NCBI GenBank assembly: GCA_036826475.1
Contig: DAISWG010000017.1
Location: 1 to 64,000 of the forward strand
Direction: 5' to 3'
DNA from: Miltoncostaea sp036826475
GTDB lineage: Bacteria; Actinomycetota; Thermoleophilia; Miltoncostaeales; Miltoncostaeaceae
DNA length: 64,000 bases
In this document: positions 26,447 through 34,890 of the stretch, piece after piece
Numbering within the stretch: the first letter of the stretch is position 1
How the letters are laid out: every line of letters starts with the position of its first letter
Notes under the pieces: generated by a model
Databases searched by the model: none
What the model was told of the DNA's origin: nothing
The model's input: the letters and a program-made list of their open reading frames with translations, nothing else
Translations under genes and position numbers: made by a program

Positions 26447-28486
26447 ATGGGGTCCGTCTCCACCCGCACGCGTGCCGGCATCGTCGCGGCGGCGGTCGTC
26501 GCGGTGGTCGCGGCCACCGCCGCCCCCGCGCCCGCCGACCTCTGGCTGACGAACGCCGCGGAGCTGGCCTGCGCCGCGGCGCTGGGGTTGCGCGCGTTCC
26601 TGCGTCCCCACCACCGCATGGTGTGGGGACTGCTGTGCGTCGCCCTCCTCGCCTGGACGGTGGGGGACGCGATCTACACGGCCGACCCGGACCTGCCGGT
26701 GCCGTCGATCGCCGACGTGGGGTGGCTGGCGTTCTACCCGCCGGCGGCCGCCGCGCTGGTGATCCTCATCGCGGCGCGCTCGCGGGGGCTCAGCGCCGCC
26801 GTGTGGCTGGACGGCGTGATCGCCGGACTCGCGACGGCGGCGGTGGGTGTGGCGGCCGTGGTGCAGCCGGTCGCCGACAGCGCATCGGGCGGGACGCTCG
26901 CCACGGGGGTCAACCTGGCCTACCCCGTCGGCGACATCGCCCTGCTGGCGCTGGTGGCCCTGGGCCTGTCGGTGTGCGGCCGCGCGGACCGGCCACTGCT
27001 GGTGCTGGGCGTCGGGATCGGTCTGTCGGCGGTCGCCGACAGCGTCTACCTGGCGCTGTACGCGCGGGGCGCGTGGCCGGACGGCACGGTGCTCGACGCG
27101 CTGTGGCCGGCCGCGACCATCGTGATCGCGCTGGCCGCCTGGATGGAGCATCCAGCGACGGTGCCGGCCAGCGCGCGCGGGCTGCGCCAGATCGCGATCC
27201 CCGCCGGCGGCGGGCTGCTGGCCCTGGCGGTGCTGGTGGCGGCCGAGGTGGTGGACGTGTCGCCGGTGGCCGCGCTGCTGGCCGTCGGCGCCCTGCTGCT
27301 GGGGCTCGCCCGGTTCGCGCTGACGTTCCACGAGAAGGAGCGCGCGCTGGCCGGGCTCCATCTGCGCGCGACGACCGACCCGCTCACCAACCTGCCGAAC
27401 CACCGCGAGTTCCACGAGCGGCTGGCGGCCGAGGTGGAGCGGGCCCGCCGCCACGGCCGCGACCTGTCGGTGGTGGTGCTCGACCTCGACCATTTCAAGC
27501 TGGTGAACGACACGTACGGGCACCCGACGGGCGACCGCGCGCTGATCCACGTGGCCGACACGCTGCGCGCGGTGGTGCGCCCGGGCGACACGCTCGCCCG
27601 GATCGGCGGCGAGGAGTTCGGCTGGGTGCTCCCCGAGACGAGCGCCCTGGAGGCGTGGCAGGCCACGGAGCGCGCCCGCCGCCTGCTGCTCGCGTCGCCC
27701 GTGCCGCGCGCCGGCACGCTCGACTTCTCGGCCGGCGTGTGCGACCTGGAGCATGTGGCGCCGCCCCTCGGCGGCGCGGAGCTGGTGCGCCTGGCCGACG
27801 GGGCGCTGTACTGGGCGAAGCGCAACGGGCGGGGCGTGACGTTCCGCTACAGCCCCGCCGTGGTGACGGCGCTCACGGCCGAGGAGATGGCCCGCTCGGC
27901 GGTGCGCGAGCAGAGCCTGGCGACGGTGCGCGCGCTGGCCCGCACGGTCGACGCGCGCGACCCGCACACGCATGAGCACTCGGAGCGCGTCGCCGCCCTG
28001 GCGGTCGCGATCGCCAGGGACCTCGGGTGGTCGGACCCCCAGGCGGCGCTGCTGCACGAGGCCGCGCTGGTGCACGACATCGGGAAGATCGGCGTCCCGG
28101 ACGAGGTGCTGCTGAAGCCGGGGCCGCTGACGCCCCAGGAGCGGGCGCTGATCGAGGCGCACGCCGCCGCCGGCGCCCGCATCGTGGCGGGGGCGCTGAC
28201 GGAGGCGCAGGTCGGCTGGATCCGCTGGCACCACGAGCGGGTGGACGGCACCGGCTACCCGGACGGCCTGACGGAGCCGGCGATCCCGGAGGGCGCCCGC
28301 ATCCTCGCCGTGGCGGACGCGTTCGACGCGATGACCGCCGCCCGCAGCTACCGCCGCCAGCTCCCCGCCGACGACGCCCTCGACGAGTGCCGCGCCTCCG
28401 CAGGCACCCAGTTCTGGGCCCCCGCGGTGGACGCCCTCGCCCGCGTCGCCCCCGACCAGCCCCGCCCGGTGCCCGCCACCGGCTGA
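26447..28486 (+). CDS. Membrane GGDEF diguanylate cyclase fused to HD-GYP phosphodiesterase
   Basis: A 679-residue c-di-GMP enzyme with both activities. Residues 1-290 form about eight to nine membrane helices. The GGDEF domain has RIGGEEF near residue 385 and an RxxD product-inhibition site five residues upstream (RPGD). The HD-GYP domain has HDIGKIG near 543 and HHERVDGTGYPDG near 595-605. Both motifs look intact, so it could both make and break c-di-GMP, but which activity dominates is unknown. The ATG at 26447 lies about 100 bp beyond the divergent tRNA-Ser. Confidence 0.9.
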   Translation: MGSVSTRTRAGIVAAAVVAVVAATAAPAPADLWLTNAAELACAAALGLRAFLRPHHRMVWGLLCVALLAWTVGDAIYTADPDLPVPSIADVGWLAFYPPAAAALVILIAARSRGLSAAVWLDGVIAGLATAAVGVAAVVQPVADSASGGTLATGVNLAYPVGDIALLALVALGLSVCGRADRPLLVLGVGIGLSAVADSVYLALYARGAWPDGTVLDALWPAATIVIALAAWMEHPATVPASARGLRQIAIPAGGGLLALAVLVAAEVVDVSPVAALLAVGALLLGLARFALTFHEKERALAGLHLRATTDPLTNLPNHREFHERLAAEVERARRHGRDLSVVVLDLDHFKLVNDTYGHPTGDRALIHVADTLRAVVRPGDTLARIGGEEFGWVLPETSALEAWQATERARRLLLASPVPRAGTLDFSAGVCDLEHVAPPLGGAELVRLADGALYWAKRNGRGVTFRYSPAVVTALTAEEMARSAVREQSLATVRALARTVDARDPHTHEHSERVAALAVAIARDLGWSDPQAALLHEAALVHDIGKIGVPDEVLLKPGPLTPQERALIEAHAAAGARIVAGALTEAQVGWIRWHHERVDGTGYPDGLTEPAIPEGARILAVADAFDAMTAARSYRRQLPADDALDECRASAGTQFWAPAVDALARVAPDQPRPVPATG

Positions 28487-28527
28487 CCCCGCCGCCCGGC
28501 CCGTATCGTGGCCCTGGTCACGCCCGC

Positions 28528-28616
28528 GGAGGGGTGGCAGAGCGGTCGAATGCGGCGCTCTTGAAAAGCGCTGACCGGCCAACACCGGTCCGTGGGTTCG
28601 AATCCCACCCCCTCCG
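28528..28616 (+). tRNA. tRNA-Ser (anticodon UGA)
   Basis: A complete 89-base class II tRNA: acceptor GGAGGGG/CCCCTCC, anticodon loop CTTGAAA inside a GCGCT/AGCGC stem, a long variable arm and a T-arm with TTCGAAT. The CCA is not encoded. Its 3' end is the first copy of a 26-bp direct repeat (28591-28616) whose second copy is at 31083-31108, suggesting it is an integration target. Confidence 0.96.
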
Positions 28617-28937
28617 CTCATAGGTCCCGCCGGACGACCCACTCGCTTTGTCGCAGGGCTCGAGCCGCCAGAGCCGCCATCTGGGTCCACCCTGGCGCGT
28701 GCGGCCGGGCCGACTCGCCCCGCCATGCGCCCGCGCATCGGCGGGGCGCTCCGCCGCTCGGCGGTGGGGCCGGCCGTCTACGCGCGCCCGCCGGCAGTCG
28801 TCCACGCGGTGGGGCTTGACCGGTTGGAACGTCGGGAGCGAGGATGCTGCGCGATTCCTGTGGCCGTCGCAGGATGTCGAGGTTAGGATGATGTTCGTGG
28901 CCGCCATCGAGCGGATCGGGTCGATGAACCCGGGGAC
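28617..28937. other. Non-coding stretch between tRNA-Ser and the effector gene
   Basis: No convincing gene is seen in these 321 bases. Short frames on both strands lack family features or ribosome-binding sites. A TTGACC at about 28817 could be a -35 element for the following gene, but no good -10 was found at standard spacing. Confidence 0.5.
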
Positions 28938-30821
28938 ATGAGTCCGTCGGCCGCGCTCGACCATCAGCCGCCGTCCGCCGCCGTCGCGGATCGTCCGGTC
29001 GTGCCGCCCGGCGCCGCACCGCTGACCGGGCTGCTCGGCCTACAGCAGAGCATCGGGAACGCCGCCGTCGCCCGCATGATGTCCGAGCGGCCGCGGGCGC
29101 CCGGCGGCGCTGCCGCCGCCCATGCCCCGCTGACCCTCCGGGGCAGCGGAACGCCGACGCTCGCACGCGAGGGCGACCCCGGCGGTGGGGCTCCTGCGCC
29201 CGCCGCTCCGCCCGCTCCGGCCACTCCGACCGCTCCGGCCGCCGCCCCGGCCGCGCCGTCGGGCCCTGACCCGGCGGACACGGCGACGCCGACGCTCCCC
29301 TTCGAGGGCGACTTTCAGTTCGACCTGAACTCCCAGGAGCACGTCTTCCCGATCGAGCTGCCTGACCTGCGCGAGCTCGAGATCGGCGTGGGCAAGCTCT
29401 CCACGGGCCCGATCCCGCTTGGCGAGAGCGGCATCAACGCGGAGCTCGAGGTCGGCTCACGGAGTCCACTCACGCTCAAGGAGTCGTCGCTCATCCTCAC
29501 GCCCGTCGGCGTCAACATCGCGGCATCCGTGATCAAGGAGAAGCGCGAGACGAAGGAGGCCGTCACCAGCGGCCTCGGCACCGAGGGCGCGGTGATCGGA
29601 GGGATTGCCGGCGGGTTCGTCGGCGGGCTGGTGGGGCACCCCCTCGCCGGCGCCGAGAAGGGCGGCGCGATCGGCGGGGGGCTCGGGGAGTCCCTCGCCC
29701 ATGTGTTCGTCGGCGAGCAGACCCTCAAGGCCACACTCACGTCGGGCGGCGTCAAGGCCCGCTTCGTCCTCGGCTACGCCCCCTTCCTGAAACTGCTCCT
29801 CGGGGTCCCCATCGTCGATGAGCTCATCAACCTAGAGGCGAAGCTCCAGACCGAGCTCGACCTCATCATGGCCCCGTTCTTCACCCTCGCCGGGAGTTCC
29901 ATCGAGCTGCACTTCACCGACGGCAAGCTGTCACGCAGCGCGTTCACGCTGAAGGCGGAGGCTGGGATCGACGCCGGCCTGCGGGCATTCGGGCAGCTCA
30001 GCGCCGGGGTCACGATCCTGCGGGTGCTCTCCGGCGACGAGCCGAAGGAGAACCTGGGCGACGAGGGGCTCGCGACATTCGATCTCCTCTCGACCGGCGT
30101 CTTCCCGATCATCGATCCGCCGTTCATGGGTCGCCTCAGCGCGGCGGCCGAGTTCGGCTTCACGAAGGAGTCGCCGCTCGAAATGAAGTCGAAGCGGATC
30201 GACGGTAAGGATGAGGAGATCTCGAAGATCCTCACGGACGGTATGAAGGGCCACCTCGGCGACGCGATCGGCTCGAAGAAGAAGCCGGCCCCGCCCGAGG
30301 GCGACGACCGGCTCCACACGGGCACCGTCGACGATCCGGTACCGATGATCTGGGTGAAGGACCCGAAGCTCTACCCGCGGACGATCACGCGCGACATCAA
30401 CGGGAAGTCGCAGCGGATCCACGCCTTCCCGCACGAGCACTACCCGCCGGACGACTTCGAGGCCGGGGTCGACGGCGAGTGGTGGCCGCATGAAGGCAAG
30501 ATCCTCAAGAAGACCGGGCAGCAGGACCGCGGCGACGGGGCCCCGGAGTTCCGCGACCACCTCGAGACGCACGGCGTCCGGATGGACGGCAGTTGGCAGA
30601 TGGACCACGTCCAGGACATCCAGTTCGGCGGCGTCGACTCCTTCTCCAACCTCTGGGTCTTCGAGGGCCCGGCCAACATGACCGCCGGCACCCTGCACGC
30701 GCAGCAGACGGTGCCCTGGCGCGATCCCGCCGCCCCCGGCCAGCGCCTCGGCGTGCGGGTGAGCGCCACCCCGCCCGGCACCGTGTTCGTGATCAAGGCG
30801 GTGCGGCCGGGTCTCGACTGA
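28938..30821 (+). CDS. Putative eCIS-associated effector: GNxAVAR-type N-terminal motif plus C-terminal HNH-like nuclease domain
   Basis: A 627-residue protein with no signal peptide. Residues 31-48 read LTGLLGLQQSIGNAAVARM, the short motif seen at the N-terminus of DUF4157-type and other proteins encoded near extracellular contractile injection systems. A Pro/Ala-rich linker (about 70-115) follows, then a beta-rich region, a glycine-zipper stretch (about 217-250: AVIGGIAGGFVGGLVGHPLA) and a long central domain. The C-terminal end (about 545-605) holds WQMDHVQDIQFGGVDSFSNL and a later GPANMTAGTL, which fit the D-H...G-G-x-D...N-L...N layout of HNH nucleases. A DNA- or RNA-degrading toxin is inferred. 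No immunity gene or injection-system structural gene is visible. A weak GGGGAC precedes the ATG. Confidence 0.6.
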   Translation: MSPSAALDHQPPSAAVADRPVVPPGAAPLTGLLGLQQSIGNAAVARMMSERPRAPGGAAAAHAPLTLRGSGTPTLAREGDPGGGAPAPAAPPAPATPTAPAAAPAAPSGPDPADTATPTLPFEGDFQFDLNSQEHVFPIELPDLRELEIGVGKLSTGPIPLGESGINAELEVGSRSPLTLKESSLILTPVGVNIAASVIKEKRETKEAVTSGLGTEGAVIGGIAGGFVGGLVGHPLAGAEKGGAIGGGLGESLAHVFVGEQTLKATLTSGGVKARFVLGYAPFLKLLLGVPIVDELINLEAKLQTELDLIMAPFFTLAGSSIELHFTDGKLSRSAFTLKAEAGIDAGLRAFGQLSAGVTILRVLSGDEPKENLGDEGLATFDLLSTGVFPIIDPPFMGRLSAAAEFGFTKESPLEMKSKRIDGKDEEISKILTDGMKGHLGDAIGSKKKPAPPEGDDRLHTGTVDDPVPMIWVKDPKLYPRTITRDINGKSQRIHAFPHEHYPPDDFEAGVDGEWWPHEGKILKKTGQQDRGDGAPEFRDHLETHGVRMDGSWQMDHVQDIQFGGVDSFSNLWVFEGPANMTAGTLHAQQTVPWRDPAAPGQRLGVRVSATPPGTVFVIKAVRPGLD

Positions 30822-31050
30822 CGAACGGTCCGGGCGAGCCCTGCCCCACGGCGCGGTCCGTGGAATCAAACCATCGAGCTCGAGCGGCCAGCGGGCGGCG
30901 GTGGGGATCCAAGGCGTGGAGCGGCCTTGCCCGGCTCGGGGTCGCTGCCCGACGGCGCTGCGGGACATCCTTGTCGGACTCTCCCGCCTGGTCTCCCGCG
31001 CCGGGAGCGAATGTGGCGCTTTGCAGCGCTGACTTGCGCGACTCGCGCCA
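30822..31050. other. Non-coding stretch before the tRNA remnant
   Basis: No gene is evident here. It lies between the effector stop and the partial tRNA and could carry an immunity gene only if it were very short or frameshifted; none was recognised on either strand. Confidence 0.5.
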
Positions 31051-31108
31051 TCTTGAAAACCGTTGGCCGGGTCACACCGGCTCGTGGGTTCGAATCCCAC
31101 CCCCTCCG
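31051..31108 (+). pseudogene. tRNA-Ser 3'-half remnant (attachment-site scar)
   Basis: From the anticodon loop (TCTTGAAAA) to the acceptor end this matches the upstream tRNA-Ser without gaps over 58 bases, with 50 identical positions; the last 26 are identical. The 5' half, including the 5' acceptor strand and D-arm, is absent, and the anticodon 5' stem does not pair. It is therefore not a functional tRNA. Confidence 0.85.
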
Positions 31109-31129
31109 TTCGTCCGGCCGATCGATCCG

Positions 31130-31543
31130 TCACGGTTCCCGCGACGACGGCCCGGGGGAGTACTCCTGGTCGGCAAGGACCGCCCCGAAGATCACGAGGT
31201 CGTCGGCGCCGACCACATGCGTGGAGTGGCCTCTGCCCCGGGTGTCGTCCAGAAAGAGCACGTCGCCCGCCGAGAGGCGGCGACATTCACCGTCGCTCAC
31301 GGTCACGTCGATGGCGCCACGCAGCACGCAGAACACCTGGCGTTGAGGCGAGGCGTGCGGAATCTCGCCGCCCCATCCGGGGGCCGCGCCGAAGAACAAC
31401 GTGCCTGCCGAGGGCTCGAACGTACCGACCATCGCCGGCGCGGCCGGCGGTGCGAAGTCCCGCTCCTCGAGATCGAGGCCGCAATCCTCGAAATGGGACT
31501 CCCCGTCGGGGTCGTCGTACATCCGGACGTAGTCGACGCGCAT
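31130..31543 (-). CDS. Cupin-domain protein
   Basis: A 137-residue cupin. The two conserved motifs are visible around HASPQRQVFCVLRGAIDVTV and CRRLSAGDVLFLDDTRGRGH, the latter with G-x-x-L near residues 92-97 and a distal His (RGHSTH). The metal-ligand pattern is partly degenerate (no HxH in motif 1), so it may bind a ligand without catalysis. It starts at an ATG. The interval downstream on the plus side is the tRNA remnant; the interval upstream holds decayed sequence. Confidence 0.75.
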   Translation of the reverse strand: MRVDYVRMYDDPDGESHFEDCGLDLEERDFAPPAAPAMVGTFEPSAGTLFFGAAPGWGGEIPHASPQRQVFCVLRGAIDVTVSDGECRRLSAGDVLFLDDTRGRGHSTHVVGADDLVIFGAVLADQEYSPGPSSREP

Positions 31544-31863
31544 CGGATCCCCTTAGTCGGCGTGGAGCCTGCGATCACTGCCGCAGGGTCGCGGCGAGGG
31601 TGGCCGCCGGGCTGCCCATCCGCAACATCGCGTCGCTCAGGGCTGTCGAGATCTCCTCTGGTCCGGCGTCTGTCGATCGTGTGCCGGTGCGAGGTTCAGG
31701 TTCAACTTCAAACGCGCGAGGCCCGTCCGTCCAGTCGAGCCCCGCGGCTCGCCCGCGGCCAAGTGGTCGTCGGGCAGCCGGGCCGCCCCGAGCAGGGCGA
31801 CGACGTCCCGGGCGGCACGCGGCCGCTCGCGGGCCTCGGCCAACCCCCGGCCGCCTGCCGAGG
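31544..31863. other. Interval with possible decayed minus-strand gene
   Basis: Two overlapping minus-strand frames (31575-31892 and 31637-31843) look like parts of one protein: EARERPRAARDVVALLGAAR in one frame appears to continue in the other as DGPRAFEVEPEPRTGTRSTD and EISTALSDAMLRMGSPAATL. A frameshift near 31735 would join them. No family is recognised, and the alternative is plain non-coding sequence carrying the cupin promoter. Confidence 0.35.
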
Positions 31864-33225
31864 CTATTGGATGCGGACGTTCCGGCCTGCACCGCCGATC
31901 AGGACGTCGAGGCCGCGGCCGCCGATCAGGCGGTCGGCGCCGGGTCCGCCCACGAGGCGATCCGGCCCGAGTCCACCCAGCAGGCGGTCGGGGCCGGCCC
32001 CGCCGACGAGGACGTCGCGACCTTCGCCGCCCCGCAGGAGGTCGGCCCCCGGGCCGCCGCAGAGGACGTCGGCGCCGCCCAGGCCGTCGACCACGTCGTC
32101 ACCGCCCAAGCCGGCGATCACGTCGGGGCCCGCGGTTCCCTGCAGTCGGTCCGGGCCAGCCGTGCCGGTGACGGTTGCGAGTCGTCCGGCACACAGCGGC
32201 GCGGCGGCGGTGCCTCCGCCCGGCGCTCCGCCCGGCCCGGCGACGATCACGGTCCCTGTCGTCGCGCGGGCCTCGCCGCTCGGAAGGGTGCCGGTGAGCG
32301 TCACCGCGTAGGTGCCTGGTGCTGTGCCCGGCGGGACGGGTACCGATACCGTCACGGATGTCGTGCTGTCACCCTGGGGTGCGAGCGTCGGGACGTTCGT
32401 GACGGCGGTGGTACCGGGAACCGTGGTCGTGGTCCTGAGCGCGAAGTTGATGCCGGGACGCGTGGGCCCCGTCAGCTTGGCGGAGACCGGGATGACCGCC
32501 GTCTGCCCCGGCTGCACGGTGACCGCCGCCGGGGTCAGGAAGCCGAAGTCGTTGAAGTCGAAGACGCCGATGGAGCCGCTCTCGTCCGAGCAGATCGTGA
32601 GGTCCGCCTGGAAGACCTGCGTCAGGCTGTCGCCGCAGGTCACGGGGCGTGTGGCCGGCGCGTCCGCGAGGACACCGCGTGATCCGATGCGCCATGAGAC
32701 GAAGACGGTTCTCCCGTTGGGCGACCCGTCGGGAAGGAGCGGGCGTGTGATCGGCACCCGCGCGCCGACCAGCTTGCCGGGGGTGTAGGTGCGGGCGTCC
32801 GAGATGTAGCCGGCCCACTTGAGACCGGGACCGGGCGGGTCGAGTCGCGTCAGCTCGGCCGTATATGACGGGCTCGCGGTGAAGGGCTGGTGCCCGCCGA
32901 GGCTGGAAAGGCCGTCGGTCGCGAAGGCCGCCGGCAGCGCGAACCGGGCGTCGATCTTGAAGCCCAGCAGAACCTGCCCCGTCCCGGTCGCGTTCGACTC
33001 GAGGCCGCTGGAGCCGAGCCCGCAGTCGGGATTGCCGGCCTGGGAGCCGCATCCGTCGAGGACGATGTCGATGTCCCCGATCGAGCCGAGCTGGCGGAGG
33101 TCGTAGGCCCGTATCTGTGCGCAACCGCTCAGCGCGACGGCGGCGCCGATGAGGAGCGCCGCGACGGCGAGGTGATGATGGCGGCGTCGCCTGGTGCGTG
33201 GAGTCGTCGGGGCGCGCCGGAGCAT
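31864..33225 (-). CDS. RTX-repeat lipoprotein
   Basis: A 453-residue exported protein. A basic N-terminus (RTRRRRHHHLAVAALLIG) and the lipobox ALSGC indicate a lipoprotein. The N-terminal and middle part is beta-rich with no recognised catalytic site. An Ig-like stretch (VTVQPGQTAVIPVSAKLTGP) precedes about eight C-terminal RTX nonapeptides such as GGDDVVDGL, GGPGADLLRGGEGRDVLVG and GGRGLDVLIGG, which would bind calcium. ATG 33223-33225 has an AGG seven bases upstream. RTX repeats on a lipoprotein suggest a surface anchor or adhesin, but the role is unknown. Confidence 0.75.
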   Translation of the reverse strand: MLRRAPTTPRTRRRRHHHLAVAALLIGAAVALSGCAQIRAYDLRQLGSIGDIDIVLDGCGSQAGNPDCGLGSSGLESNATGTGQVLLGFKIDARFALPAAFATDGLSSLGGHQPFTASPSYTAELTRLDPPGPGLKWAGYISDARTYTPGKLVGARVPITRPLLPDGSPNGRTVFVSWRIGSRGVLADAPATRPVTCGDSLTQVFQADLTICSDESGSIGVFDFNDFGFLTPAAVTVQPGQTAVIPVSAKLTGPTRPGINFALRTTTTVPGTTAVTNVPTLAPQGDSTTSVTVSVPVPPGTAPGTYAVTLTGTLPSGEARATTGTVIVAGPGGAPGGGTAAAPLCAGRLATVTGTAGPDRLQGTAGPDVIAGLGGDDVVDGLGGADVLCGGPGADLLRGGEGRDVLVGGAGPDRLLGGLGPDRLVGGPGADRLIGGRGLDVLIGGAGRNVRIQ

Positions 33226-33611
33226 GGCATAACCTGTCGTCGAGGTGTGCGGCGGATCCTCCGTTCGCGTGATGGGCCGAGTCAAGAGAATGGTGTCGAC
33301 CAGCGGTGGTCTGCTCGATATCCGCAAGCGGGCTCGGCGGTTTCGATGCACGTTGGCGCGGATGTCTCCGAGGGCCGCCGGGACCGGTCGGCGCACAGCA
33401 CCTGCTGGAGGATCCCGACGTGGTGATCCGGGGCGACCGGGTCCTCCACGTCCGCGATCCCGTGCGTCGGTGACGCATCGGGTGCGCGTCCGCCGTGGAA
33501 ATGGGGTCCTCCCCCGATTGACGTGTGCCCCCGGGGTTCGTGAGCCTCGGGGGCACGTTGATGAGAGAACGCCGAGGCGCCGACCACCCGCCCGGGCGCT
33601 GAGGGGGCGGG
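33226..33611. other. Intergenic stretch with hairpin and a possible gene tail
   Basis: The 386 bases between the RTX gene and the antiporter hold no complete gene. A plus-strand frame ending at 33472 reads AQHLLEDPDVVIRGDRVLHV then RDPVRR and a stop, which looks like the end of a lost protein but has no start. A strong hairpin follows at 33525-33556. Confidence 0.45.
33525..33556. terminator. Hairpin upstream of the antiporter gene
   Basis: Twelve-base arms GTGCCCCCGGGG and CCTCGGGGGCAC pair with a single G-T wobble around an 8-base loop. No T-run follows on the plus strand. It may end transcription of the lost gene upstream or of the antiporter leader. Confidence 0.45.
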
Positions 33612-34808
33612 ATGGAACTGGAACTCATCGTCCTCGGGGCGGCGCTCCTGGCCGCCGGGCTGTTCGCCCGGGTGGGCCGGCGGCTCGGCCTGCCGACGAT
33701 CCCGTTCTTCATCGCCGCCGGCATCACCGTGGGCCCGCACACCCCCGGGGTCGTCCTGCTCGACGAGCCGGAGGCGCTGGAGACGCTCGCGATCGTGGGG
33801 CTCGTGCTGCTGCTGTTCCACCTCGGCCTGGAGTTCTCCGTCACCGAGCTGGTGGAGGGCGGACGTCAGCTCCTCCTGACCGGCGGCGCGTACATCGGCC
33901 TGAACTTCGGCGCGGGCATCGCGCTGGGTCTGCTGCTCGGGTGGGGCACCGGCGAGGTGCTGATCATCGCCGGGATGATCGGCACGTCCTCCACGGCCAT
34001 CGTCACGAAGCTGATGATCGAGCTGCGCCGGCTCGGCAACGACGAGAGCGGGATGATCCTCGGGATCATCGTCGTCGAGGACGTGTTCCTCGCGTTCTAC
34101 CTCGCCCTGCTCCAGCCGATCCTGACCGACCAGCAGGGCGCCGCCGCCATCGCCGTCTCGGCGGGCACCGCGTTCGCGTTCCTGCTCGGGCTCTTCGTCC
34201 TGGCGCGGTGGGGCGCCCGGCTCGTGCGGCCGCTGCTCGACACCGACGACTCGGAGCTGAGCGTCATCCTGGTCGTGGGCTTCGGCGTCTTCGTCGCCGG
34301 GTTCGCGGAGGTCGCCGGGGCCTCTGACGCCATCGGCGCCCTGCTCGCCGGGATGGTGGTCGCCGGGGCGGGCCTGACCCAGCGGGTCGGCCGGCTCATC
34401 GTGCCGCTCCGCGACGTGTTCGCCGCCGTCTTCTTCTTCTGGTTCGGGCTCACGATCGCCCCCAGCGACATGGGTGCGATCGCCCTGCCGGTGGCCCTCG
34501 CGGTGGTCGTGACCATCACGTTCAACGTCATCGCGGGTGTCGTCGCGGCGCGCATCTACGGCTACGGCCGGCTCGCCGCCGCCAACACCGCCTTCATGCT
34601 CGTGAGCCGCGGCGAGTTCGAGCTGATCCTCGCCTCCCTGGCCGTCGCCGCCGGCCTCGACGCGCGGGTGGCGCCCTTCGCCGCGCTCTACGTGCTCGTG
34701 CTGTCGATCCTGTCGCCGCTGCTGTCCGCCCGGTCCCTTCGGCTCTCGCGCCTGCTGCCGCGGCGGCTCTTCGCACGGCCACAGGTCGCCGGCGGCCGGG
34801 GGCCGTAG
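33612..34808 (+). CDS. CPA2-family cation:proton antiporter (KefB-like)
   Basis: A 398-residue membrane protein with about 12 helices. Hallmarks of CPA2 are RRLGLPTIPFFIAAGITVGP near residue 20, LLLFHLGLEFSVTEL near 70, TSSTAIVTKLM near 125 and VEDVFLAFYLALLQP with its Asp near 158, plus VSRGEFELILASLAVA near 330. It lacks a cytoplasmic TrkA/RCK domain. It probably exchanges K+ or Na+ for protons. The ATG follows GAGGGGGCGGG. It converges with the small ABM-domain gene. Confidence 0.9.
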   Translation: MELELIVLGAALLAAGLFARVGRRLGLPTIPFFIAAGITVGPHTPGVVLLDEPEALETLAIVGLVLLLFHLGLEFSVTELVEGGRQLLLTGGAYIGLNFGAGIALGLLLGWGTGEVLIIAGMIGTSSTAIVTKLMIELRRLGNDESGMILGIIVVEDVFLAFYLALLQPILTDQQGAAAIAVSAGTAFAFLLGLFVLARWGARLVRPLLDTDDSELSVILVVGFGVFVAGFAEVAGASDAIGALLAGMVVAGAGLTQRVGRLIVPLRDVFAAVFFFWFGLTIAPSDMGAIALPVALAVVVTITFNVIAGVVAARIYGYGRLAAANTAFMLVSRGEFELILASLAVAAGLDARVAPFAALYVLVLSILSPLLSARSLRLSRLLPRRLFARPQVAGGRGP

Positions 34809-34849
34809 GCCGGTCGTCGCGCGAACGGGCGGGCGGCGGGCGGCGGCGA

Positions 34850-34878
34850 GGGCGCGGGGCCGTGACGGCCGCGCGCCC
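34850..34878. terminator. Bidirectional hairpin between convergent genes
   Basis: Fourteen-base arms with one mismatch (GGGCGCGGGGCCGT and ACGGCCGCGCGCCC) and a one-base loop sit midway between the antiporter stop and the stop of the minus-strand gene ending at 34891, as expected for a shared terminator. Confidence 0.5.
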
Positions 34879-34890
34879 CCGCCGGGCGGG

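Larger units (their letters stand above)
28591..31108. mobile_element. Putative small tRNA-Ser-targeted genomic island (no integrase seen)
   Basis: The segment is bounded by identical 26-bp copies of the 3' end of a tRNA-Ser gene (T-arm and acceptor), the typical scar of site-specific insertion into a tRNA. It holds a single large gene and no recognisable integrase, so it would be a remnant or a passenger of a lost element. The gene uses T and A at third positions visibly more often than its neighbours. That island boundaries match the repeats is inference. Confidence 0.5.

Noticed and set aside
31020..31108. A second complete tRNA-Ser
   Set aside because: No 5' acceptor strand or D-arm exists and the anticodon stem cannot pair; only the 3' half is present.
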